Assembly (NCBI GenBank): GCA_900546145.1 | Contig: URBN01000034.1 | Coordinates: 1-20,739 of the forward strand | Reading direction: 5' to 3' | From: an uncultured Desulfovibrio sp. | GTDB lineage: Bacteria; Desulfobacterota; Desulfovibrionia; Desulfovibrionales; Desulfovibrionaceae | DNA: 20,739 nt | In this document: piece after piece, positions 1 through 5,599 of the stretch | How positions within the stretch are numbered: position 1 is the first letter of the stretch | How the letters are laid out: the number at the start of each line of letters is the position of its first letter | The notes under the pieces: model-generated | The model's database searches: none | Seen by the model: only the letters and a program-made list of their open reading frames with translations | Told to the model about the DNA's origin: nothing | Made by a program: the position numbers and the translations under genes

Positions 1-118
1 CGGCAAGGCTCACTTCCTCGCCACCCGCCGTCTTGAGGCCGAGCATCAGCTGCAGTCGACCGGCGACAAGATGCGCACCATGATGAGCTGGCTCAAGAAG
101 GACAAGACTTCCGACTAG
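1..118 (+). CDS. 3' end of an unidentified gene (partial)
   Basis: Only the last 38 codons are inside the window; the frame starts at base 2 and ends at a TAG at 116-118. The visible tail is hydrophilic and probably helical, rich in Lys, Arg and Glu, and ends in a basic Trp-Leu-Lys-Lys-Asp stretch. I do not recognise the family from so little sequence. Support for it being a real coding end is the strong terminator about 75 bp downstream in the same direction and codon use like that of its neighbours. Confidence 0.55.
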   Translation, partial: GKAHFLATRRLEAEHQLQSTGDKMRTMMSWLKKDKTSD

Positions 119-191
119 TTCAAAATTCCTCCGTTTTCCTTCCGCAGGGCGTCCCGCTGTCAGCACAGAGGGGCGTGACACGAAAGGAGTG

Positions 192-232
192 GCTGACGTC
201 CGTGGCGTTCACGGACGCCAGCTTCTTTTTTT
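192..232 (+). terminator. Rho-independent terminator
   Basis: A 13-nt arm at 192-204 pairs with 210-222 with one mismatch around a 5-nt loop, and is followed by a T-rich run (223-232). It closes the partial gene that ends at 118. Confidence 0.8.
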
Positions 233-332
233 CCTGAAATCTGGAGTTTTACGGCTTCTGGGAGTATGAAGAATCTGGCTGCCGCGGGATTTCCTGAAAA
301 ACGTTCGCCCGTGGGAAAGAGAGGAGGAGATC

Positions 333-977
333 ATGTTCAAGTGGTTCACCATGCTGGTGACAGCCGCCTCCTTCTGTCTCTTCTCTTCCCCGATTCAGTG
401 CAGCCTGCCGGTTCAGTCCCACGACTGCGTCCTGAAGAAGACCGCGAAGGCTCCCGGCGCGGCGGATCCCTCCGGGCCTCTGAAGGAGCGTCCTGAAGTT
501 CAGGTGGACGACGACATGGCCGACAACGCCGACGCCCTTCATGACGATTACGACCGCATCCTCAATGAAATCGGCAATATGAGGTATGACGAGGCCGAGC
601 GCGCTGCTCCCACTGAGCTTGAGGGCTTCTGGGTGCGCATGCCCCATGACGGCAGGGGGTTTCCGTACATCAGGTTCAAGGGCCAGTTCTTCTCCCTCGT
701 CATCAGCCCGGACACGAGCATAAGCGGCGTCTTCCGCCTAGACGGCGGCGAATCTGAGTTTCTGGGCCGCTGGGAAGGCCCCGGCCAGCCCGCCGACATC
801 GATCCCATGGAAGACGAAAATCCCGGCGTGTTCATGGATCTGCCCTCCTTCACGCATGAGGGACGGCGTCTTGAGCTTTCCGGCGGCCGGGAGCTTTCCG
901 GAACCTACCGGCGCCTCAAAAGTGAGCCGTCCTACAGGGCTGACGGAACCCTTCAACTGGAACTTGAAGGCGAGTAG
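333..977 (+). CDS. Exported protein of unknown function (214 aa)
   Basis: The ATG at 333 follows an AGGAGG-type ribosome binding site by a few bases. The first ~22 residues look like a signal peptide: Lys at position 3, then a hydrophobic stretch to about residue 20. Cys23 follows, but the preceding Pro-Ile-Gln does not make a proper lipobox, so I do not call a lipoprotein. Residues ~25-85 are polar and acidic, probably a flexible or helical spacer. The remainder, from the Gly-Phe-Trp-Val stretch onward, is rich in short beta-like segments with Gly, Arg and aromatic residues, suggesting a small beta-barrel or sandwich domain. The family is not recognised. It stands alone, with the next gene 72 bp downstream on the same strand and possibly co-transcribed. 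Confidence 0.75.
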   Translation: MFKWFTMLVTAASFCLFSSPIQCSLPVQSHDCVLKKTAKAPGAADPSGPLKERPEVQVDDDMADNADALHDDYDRILNEIGNMRYDEAERAAPTELEGFWVRMPHDGRGFPYIRFKGQFFSLVISPDTSISGVFRLDGGESEFLGRWEGPGQPADIDPMEDENPGVFMDLPSFTHEGRRLELSGGRELSGTYRRLKSEPSYRADGTLQLELEGE

Positions 978-1049
978 GCCGGCTCCGCCGCCTTCCTCTT
1001 CCCCTTTTTCTGCCGCGCATCCGGCAGGACAGACTTCAGAGAATTTGCC

Positions 1050-1718
1050 ATGTCAGTCACCCTTACCCTTGATCCTGAAGTGAAAAAACTCTGGCCCGCA
1101 ACCGTCCTTGGCGTCATGACCTGGCGGGTTTCCGTGCATGGCGTGAACCCGGATCTCTGGGCTTTTTACGCCTCCTCCGTGCAGCCCGGCCTCTTTGAAA
1201 AGCTTCAGTCTACGGAACTCTCCGCCATGCCGGCCATGTCCGACAACCGCAGGGCGTTTAAGGCCTTTGGCATCGACCCCGGCCGCACGCGTATATCCTC
1301 AGAGGCGCTCTACCGCCGCGTGCGTCAGGGGAAGGATCTCTATGAGGTGAACGCCGTGGTTGACGCCAACAACCTCGTCTCCCTCGCTTCCGGCTTTTCT
1401 CTTGGAAGCTACGATATGGCCAGGACGGGTCAGAGTGTCGTCCTCCGCCTGGGCAGGGAAGGGGAGACCTATGCCGGAATTGGCAAGGGCGATATAAAGC
1501 TTTACCACATGCCTGTGCTCTGCGACGGGGACGGGCCTTTCGGAAGTCCGGTGAGCGATTCGCGCAGGGCTATGGTGTCTGACGGAGCGGAGAATATTAT
1601 GACCGTTATTTACGGTTTTTCCGGCAGAAAACCCGTTGAAGCGGCTCTTGAAGAGGCCCGTGACTGCTTTACGCGTTTCGCCGGCGCTTCTGAAATAGAA
1701 ACGGCCCTGGCGGAGTAG
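1050..1718 (+). CDS. Solo B3/4-domain protein (PheRS beta B3/B4-like)
   Basis: This 222-aa protein resembles free-standing B3/4 domains, the module that in the phenylalanyl-tRNA synthetase beta subunit hydrolyses mischarged Tyr-tRNA(Phe). Family landmarks visible here are the central Asp-Ala-Asn-Asn-Leu-Val-Ser-Leu segment, the following Gly-Ser-Tyr-Asp, a Gly-Asp-Gly-Pro-Phe-Gly-Ser-Pro turn, and the Asp-Ser-Arg-Arg-Ala-Met-Val stretch leading to the last strand. There is no signal peptide or membrane segment, so it is cytoplasmic. What solo B3/4 proteins do is not settled; editing of free mischarged tRNA or amino-acid binding is inference. The SD is weak (a GAGA about 10 nt before the ATG). 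It lies 72 bp after the exported-protein gene and ends inside a terminator hairpin. Confidence 0.82.
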   Translation: MSVTLTLDPEVKKLWPATVLGVMTWRVSVHGVNPDLWAFYASSVQPGLFEKLQSTELSAMPAMSDNRRAFKAFGIDPGRTRISSEALYRRVRQGKDLYEVNAVVDANNLVSLASGFSLGSYDMARTGQSVVLRLGREGETYAGIGKGDIKLYHMPVLCDGDGPFGSPVSDSRRAMVSDGAENIMTVIYGFSGRKPVEAALEEARDCFTRFAGASEIETALAE

Positions 1719-1745
1719 CTCCGCGGGGCCGTTCAGACTTATTTT
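1701..1745 (+). terminator. Probable terminator overlapping a stop codon
   Basis: The arms around 1701-1715 and 1719-1732 (a GC-rich block ending in CGGAG, and CTCCGC with GGGGCCGT) pair with one bulge across the TAG stop of the B3/4 gene. A T-rich segment follows near 1739-1745. The T-tract is offset by several bases, so efficiency is uncertain. It separates this gene from the convergent 57-aa gene. Confidence 0.5.
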
Positions 1746-1757
1746 TGAGAAAGCGCT

Positions 1758-1931
1758 CTACTTCTTCGAGAAGATGCGCTGCAGGGATTCCGTGTCGAGC
1801 GGAGTGAGATTGAAGCGCATGCCCGCTTCGTCGAGAAGCGAGGACAGGGATTTGCCGGGATTGACGTTGAGCTGCTCGTTAATGAACTTGGCAGCTTCCT
1901 GGACTTTTGCACTGGGGCTGATAACGGCCAT
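1758..1931 (-). CDS. Small conserved-looking cytoplasmic protein (57 aa)
   Basis: The start is taken at the ATG on the complement of 1929-1931 because a perfect AAAGGAG lies 6 nt upstream; a longer in-frame extension to 1985 has no such site. The product starts Met-Ala-Val-Ile-Ser, carries an amphipathic helix (Val-Gln-Glu-Ala-Ala-Lys-Phe-Ile), then an Asn-Pro-Gly-Lys-Ser-Leu turn and a second helix with Leu-Leu-Asp-Glu-Ala-Gly-Met-Arg-Phe, ending in basic residues. This looks like a small helical domain of regulator or ribosome-associated size, but I do not recognise a named family. It is divergent from uppP, with 146 bp between the starts, and convergent with the B3/4 gene. Confidence 0.7.
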   Translation of the reverse strand: MAVISPSAKVQEAAKFINEQLNVNPGKSLSSLLDEAGMRFNLTPLDTESLQRIFSKK

Positions 1932-2077
1932 GGCGTACTCCTTTGCGAGCCGGCGTTTTCCGCCAGCGGGACGGGTGTGAATCAATAGACAGCTACCCCC
2001 AGATTTGTTAAGGCGTAGCGTTCGTTTCGTGCGGTCATCAATAAGCCGCCATCATCCATCTTGCAAGGACTTTTATC

Positions 2078-2875
2078 GTGGACAACATCTGGTCTGCCAT
2101 CATACTCAGCGTTGTCGAGGGCCTGACTGAGTTCCTTCCCGTCTCCTCTACGGGGCACCTCATCATCGTGGGCGATCTCCTCAGCTTCACCGGCGAAAAA
2201 GCGAGCGTCTTCGAGGTCTTTATTCAGCTTGGCGCTATCCTCGCCGTGGTCGTCCTTTACTGGGACAGGTTCATCGGCCTCATCAGGCCCAGAGCCGACC
2301 GGCGTTTCTCGGGCCTCTACGGCATCTGGCTTCTTATCCTTACCTGTATTCCCGCCTGTGTCCTCGGCCTGATCTTCCATCATGACATTAAGGAATACCT
2401 CTTCACTCCGAAGACCGTCGTCTTCGCCCTCGTTGTCGGCGCCATCATGATGATAGTCGTCGAGAAGATGAAGTTCCGCGAATCCTGCCGCACGCTTGAC
2501 GAGCTTACCCCGAAGCTGGCCTTCGGCATCGGATGCTTCCAGTGCCTTGCCCTGTGGCCCGGTTTCTCCCGCTCTGCGGCGACCATCATGGGCGGCATGA
2601 TCCTCGGCGCCAAGCGCCCCGTAGCGGCCGACTACTCCTTCATCGCTGCTGTGCCGATTATGGTGGCAGCGACGGGCTTTGACCTGCTCAAGAGCTGGAG
2701 CCTCTTCAGCACGGACGATCTGCTCATCCTTGGCATCGGCTTCGTAGGCGCGTTTCTTTCTGCCCTGCTCGCCGTGAAGGCCTTCGTGGCCGTTGTCGGC
2801 AGGGTGACCCTGGTGCCTTTCGCCGTGTACCGGCTTATTCTGGCGCCCGTCGTGTTCTACTTCCTCTGCCGTTAA
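2078..2875 (+). CDS. uppP: Undecaprenyl-diphosphate phosphatase UppP/BacA
   Basis: UppP dephosphorylates undecaprenyl pyrophosphate to recycle the lipid carrier for peptidoglycan and O-antigen synthesis, and overproduction gives bacitracin resistance. The product is 265 aa, the usual family length, and very hydrophobic with about eight membrane segments. Signature 1 is Glu-Gly-Leu-Thr-Glu-Phe-Leu-Pro-Val-Ser-Ser-Thr-Gly-His at residues 14-27, containing the catalytic Glu14, Glu18 and His27. Signature 2 is Gly-Phe-Ser-Arg-Ser-Ala-Ala-Thr at 162-169, with the phosphate-binding Arg165. The start is GTG at 2078, with AAGGA about 9 nt upstream. It appears to be a single-gene unit, closed by a strong terminator. 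Confidence 0.96.
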   Translation: MDNIWSAIILSVVEGLTEFLPVSSTGHLIIVGDLLSFTGEKASVFEVFIQLGAILAVVVLYWDRFIGLIRPRADRRFSGLYGIWLLILTCIPACVLGLIFHHDIKEYLFTPKTVVFALVVGAIMMIVVEKMKFRESCRTLDELTPKLAFGIGCFQCLALWPGFSRSAATIMGGMILGAKRPVAADYSFIAAVPIMVAATGFDLLKSWSLFSTDDLLILGIGFVGAFLSALLAVKAFVAVVGRVTLVPFAVYRLILAPVVFYFLCR

Positions 2876-2898
2876 GACGGTTCTTTTTCAGATACAGC

Positions 2899-2943
2899 GA
2901 AACGGCCGTGATCCTCTGCTGGATCACGGCCGTTTCTTTTTTT
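2899..2943 (+). terminator. Strong Rho-independent terminator of uppP
   Basis: A perfect 16-bp stem (2899-2914 with 2921-2936), a 6-nt loop and a T7 tract at 2937-2943. It ends uppP transcription 24 bp after the stop codon. Confidence 0.95.
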
Positions 2944-2962
2944 CTCAGCCGGCATCCCGTGA

Positions 2963-3002
2963 GGCACAGGATCCCGTGTGCTTTTCCCCGGGATCCTGTG
3001 CC
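2963..3002. repeat. Perfect 14-bp inverted repeat
   Basis: GGCACAGGATCCCG at 2963-2976 is the exact reverse complement of 2989-3002, with a 12-nt spacer. There is no T-tract on either side, so it is not an ordinary intrinsic terminator. It begins 20 bp after the end of the uppP terminator. Confidence 0.8.
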
Positions 3003-3197
3003 CGGCAGAGGCTGATGGGGCAGGGCGGATTCCGCGGAGCTGCCAGGCCGCCCGGTTTCCTGCCTCCGGCAGGGCGCGCGGGTGCCTGGCTTCCCCTTCT
3101 TCCGGTGATGTGTCTTTCCCGGAAGTTTTTCCTGGGGGCAGCCCGGAAGCATCTCCCTGTCCCGCGGGCAGAGATGTGTGCCTGCAATAACTGATCC

Positions 3198-3226
3198 ATT
3201 AACAGGAAAAATTCCTGTTAATTTTT
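3198..3226 (+). terminator. Terminator-like palindrome
   Basis: ATTAACAGGAA (3198-3208) pairs perfectly with 3212-3222 around an AAA loop, and T3223-3226 extends the T-run at its 3' side. The stem is AT-rich, so it could instead be an operator for a dimeric regulator. No annotated gene reads into it after the uppP terminator. Confidence 0.45.
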
Positions 3227-3574
3227 GAACCGGAAAAATTATACCAAAGATACCGGCAAAAAAAAGTAACTCCCTGTAATACAGAAAGAAAATCAAACGA
3301 AAATTCTGTGTTTTTTTCTGAAGGAAAGAGTTTCTCTCCGGTTCTTTCACGGCCGGTCCTTTTCTTCACAGCGCGTCCTGTCACGGAGAGCGCACCAGCG
3401 TATTTCTTCAGAAAAATATGTCTGTAATCAGTATGTTGAAATGCGCTGCTCCCCATTTTTTCCTCCGAAACGCCGCGTTTTTTCCGGTACTGCGGCTGGG
3501 GAAATAAAGGCTTTTCCTAAATGTCCCATAAGGAGAGGAAAAGCTGTGAGCGGCCGTGTAAAATCCTGAAGACG

Positions 3575-3615
3575 TTGACGGCGTCGTATTTTGCGTGTAA
3601 TACGTCCCGTATAAT
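3575..3615 (+). promoter_or_regulatory. Candidate promoter for the HdeA-like gene
   Basis: A perfect TATAAT lies at 3610-3615, about 95 nt before the ATG. No good -35 sits at the usual distance. TTGACG at 3575-3580 is too far from it (29 nt), but would be 15 nt from a TGTAAT at 3596-3601. Two overlapping weak promoters, or a factor-dependent one, are possible. Confidence 0.35.
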
Positions 3616-3710
3616 TTTCTGCCTGGTTCAGGCCGCCGAAATACGAATTTCAGCAGTCCCCGGGTGTGTTTCCGACGGATTTTTAGAATTTTCATAATGA
3701 GAGGTTTCAG

Positions 3711-4007
3711 ATGAAAAAACTGATTCTGGCCGCCATGGCCGCCGCGATGCTTTTCACTGCTCCCACTATGGCTTCCGCTGAAGAGCCTGTCGACATGAGC
3801 AAGCTGTCCTGCAAAGAATTCCTGAGTGCAGACCAGAGTAAGATCGGCATGATGCTCATGTGGATCGACGGTTACATGAGCGGCAAGAGCGACAACACCA
3901 TGATGGACAACGCGTGGATGGAAAAACTTGGAACCCATATGGGTAAGTACTGCGCGTCCAATCCTCAGAAGACCATCATGGACGCCATCGAAAACATGCC
4001 CGAGTAA
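3711..4007 (+). CDS. HdeA/HdeB-like periplasmic protein, methionine-rich
   Basis: This 98-aa precursor has a clear signal peptide (Lys-Lys, then an Ala/Met/Leu core, cleavage after Ala21-Ser22-Ala23) and a 75-aa mature protein. The mature part has the HdeA/HdeB pattern: Leu-Ser-Cys-Lys-Glu-Phe-Leu (Cys34), a central Trp-Ile-Asp-Gly-Tyr-Met-Ser-Gly helix (51-58), and a second Cys (Cys81) after Met-Gly-Lys-Tyr, which would form the conserved disulfide. HdeA and HdeB are periplasmic chaperones that bind unfolded proteins at low pH. Unusually, 11 of the 75 mature residues are Met, so a metal-linked or redox-linked role is also possible. A GAGAGG site precedes the ATG. The next gene, 80 bp on, is also a small exported protein. 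Confidence 0.78.
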   Translation: MKKLILAAMAAAMLFTAPTMASAEEPVDMSKLSCKEFLSADQSKIGMMLMWIDGYMSGKSDNTMMDNAWMEKLGTHMGKYCASNPQKTIMDAIENMPE

Positions 4008-4087
4008 CGGGATTGCCTGAAGCCACAGTTTCCGTCCGCGGTCTGGATCGCGGCGGATATTTCTATAAAACTCTATAAGGTGAACCG

Positions 4088-4426
4088 ATGAAATCCCTTC
4101 GTTCTGTTTTTCTTGCCCTGATGCTTGTCCTCGGTCTTTCTTCTGCAGCTTCAGCCCAGGATATCGTTGTTGCCAACGCGACCGGCTTCACCATTCAGCA
4201 GCTCGGTCTTATTGACTCCTCGGCCTCCGGCGATGCCCAGGATCTGCTCGGCAATGATACGCTCGCCAACGGCGAGGCTCTGCAGATCTCCATCTCCGGC
4301 TCTTCGAAGGGCTGGGAACTCATTGCTACTGACGGACAGGGCGGACAGGTAAACTGGCAGAATCTCGACCTTACCGGCGTGAGCAAGATCACCCTCCACG
4401 CAAACGGTACCGCCGACCTCCAGTAA
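4088..4426 (+). CDS. Small exported domain protein (112 aa)
   Basis: A typical signal peptide covers residues 1-23 (Lys/Arg, Leu-rich core, Ala-Ser-Ala cleavage site), leaving an ~89-residue acidic mature protein without cysteines. It contains Asn-Ala-Thr-Gly-Phe-Thr-Ile near 30-36, Asp-Leu-Leu-Gly-Asn-Asp-Thr-Leu-Ala-Asn-Gly-Glu at 52-63, and a closing Trp-Gln-Asn-Leu-Asp-Leu-Thr-Gly-Val-Ser-Lys-Ile-Thr-Leu (90-103). This fits a small all-beta exported domain that I have seen annotated only as hypothetical, with the general pattern NTG(F/Y)...LLG.D.L.NGE...NLDL..V..ITL. Function is unknown. AAGGTG lies 7 nt before the ATG. It follows the HdeA-like gene by 80 bp and shares its terminator, so the two are probably co-transcribed. 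Confidence 0.75.
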   Translation: MKSLRSVFLALMLVLGLSSAASAQDIVVANATGFTIQQLGLIDSSASGDAQDLLGNDTLANGEALQISISGSSKGWELIATDGQGGQVNWQNLDLTGVSKITLHANGTADLQ

Positions 4427-4465
4427 CACTCCCTCTGCGTTCCACAGAACTCATACGTTTCTTCG

Positions 4466-4506
4466 AAAAACCATGCGGCCCGCGTCACTGCACCGCATGG
4501 TTTTTT
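4466..4506. terminator. Bidirectional Rho-independent terminator
   Basis: The AAAAACCATGCGG arm (4466-4478) pairs with CCGCATGGTTTTT (4493-4505), a 13-bp stem with a 14-nt loop. The A-run on one side and T-run on the other make it work in both directions. It ends the two small exported genes. Confidence 0.9.
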
Positions 4507-4911
4507 ATGTACTCCCGCCCGGAGACTGCCCTGACGGCGGGGGAAATCAGCCGGTGCCATGGTGCCGGATGGGGTCCGTACGGGCGGGAATGGACGTATC
4601 CCGTGAAAAGTCAGTTTCCGGATGGCTTTGCCGGCCGATAACGATGGCATGCCGCCTGACAGCTGCCGGCCCGGATATCAGACAATGCCCGGCTGGTATC
4701 CTCAGACAGATGCCAGCCGGGCACCGTGCCTGAACGGTACCGCGGCGGGTGCGGAGACAGGACTTTTGCTCAGTCTCTTTCCTGACCGGTTAACGTGAAA
4801 TCAGCGCGGAAGCGGAATCGCAGGGAACGATCTGCCCCGCCCGTGGCCGGGGTTTTGCCTTTTCCGCTGAGCGCCTTTCTGCGGTTCCTCTGCAGAAGAC
4901 AGGAGAATACT
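4507..4911. other. Intergenic region with one strong hairpin
   Basis: About 400 bp between the terminator and the membrane-protein start, GC-rich. Open frames cross it, but none has an SD or a recognisable product. The clearest element is a hairpin at 4686-4723: a 15-bp stem with a single G-U pair and an 8-nt loop, without a T-tract. Confidence 0.55.
4686..4723. repeat. 15-bp inverted repeat, no T-tract
   Basis: The arms TGCCCGGCTGGTATC (4686-4700) and GATGCCAGCCGGGCA (4709-4723) differ from perfect complementarity at one position, a G-U wobble on the RNA. The loop is CTCAGACA. It lies 188 bp before the next start codon. Confidence 0.75.
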
Positions 4912-5481
4912 TTGGAAAATCAAAATGCTGAAAAACCCGGCCTGCTCTGGGCCGGTTACATTGCCCTTATTCTGTTTACCTTCTGGATGTACTTCCAGAG
5001 CCTCTACGGCATTGGCCTCCTTCTCGGTCTGGCCGTTTTGATTGTCGGGATTGCCGCGCGCGGCCGTTTCCGTAGTCAGGGAAGGACGTTCGCCGCGGCG
5101 CATGCTTCCTGGCAGGTCAACACTATCTGGATTGCCATCGTTCTCTTCCTTATCGCCGTCATCGTCCTTCTGGTTATTTTCGCCCTTATCGGTTCGGAAC
5201 CTGGCATCGAGTCCCAGCTTGATGCCATCACCCAGAACGACGGGACTCCAGGCGAGATGTTGCACGCTCTCTGGGTTATCCCCGGCATCAAGGTATCTGT
5301 CGCGGCCTGTCTTGTCTGTTCGCTCCTGAGCCTTATCTGGCCTCTTAAGAGAGCCATTCAGGGCATTCTGACCCTGTATGCCGGACGCGAGCCCAAAAAC
5401 GCTGGCGGAGCCGGCGTGGTATCCGTTCTGCTCGCCATCCTTCTTCAGGTTATTCCAATGGCGGTTATTGTTCTGCTGTAG
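4912..5481 (+). CDS. Polytopic inner-membrane protein (189 aa)
   Basis: The start is set at TTG 4912 because an AGGAG lies 6 nt upstream and the Met-Glu-Asn-Gln-Asn product then begins with a short polar tail. The same frame stays open to 4795 upstream, but that part is basic and has no SD. Five hydrophobic segments are visible (about 10-28, 32-48, 71-93, 127-143, 167-187). Between segments 2 and 3, a basic loop leads to Ala-His-Ala-Ser-Trp-Gln-Val-Asn-Thr-Ile-Trp (63-73). That resembles the His-x-x-Trp-Gln-x-x-Thr-x-Trp signature of small uncharacterised membrane proteins (COG3671-like, from memory). Function is unknown. The C11 peptidase gene follows by 118 bp on the same strand. Confidence 0.75.
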   Translation: MENQNAEKPGLLWAGYIALILFTFWMYFQSLYGIGLLLGLAVLIVGIAARGRFRSQGRTFAAAHASWQVNTIWIAIVLFLIAVIVLLVIFALIGSEPGIESQLDAITQNDGTPGEMLHALWVIPGIKVSVAACLVCSLLSLIWPLKRAIQGILTLYAGREPKNAGGAGVVSVLLAILLQVIPMAVIVLL

Positions 5482-5599
5482 AGAGCGTGGGGGAACTGCC
5501 AGCCGGCGGTTCCCCCTGCCTTTATTTTCCGCCTGCCTTTTCAGCTGGGACAACGCCGGCTGTCCGAATCCCCGTCCCGGTACCTTCAGGGAGGATCCC

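Larger units (their letters stand above)
2944..3710. other. Gene-poor, partly AT-rich intergenic region
   Basis: About 770 bp with no reading frame that has a convincing start, SD and codon pattern. The first ~240 bp are GC-rich; from about 3190 the sequence turns AT-rich (many A and T runs), unlike the flanking genes. It holds a perfect 14-bp inverted repeat (2963-3002), a terminator-like palindrome (3198-3226), a 9-bp inverted repeat (GCTTTTCCT at 3510-3518 with AGGAAAAGC at 3536-3544) and a candidate promoter before the HdeA-like gene. It could hold a small RNA or be decayed DNA. Confidence 0.6.

Noticed and set aside
2835..3350. A 171-codon minus-strand frame crossing the uppP terminator
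   Set aside because: It runs through a strong terminator and the uppP 3' end, with no SD or known family.
3408..3938. A 176-codon minus-strand frame spanning the intergenic region and the HdeA-like gene
   Set aside because: It overlaps a clear exported gene, has no SD, and its composition is not protein-like.
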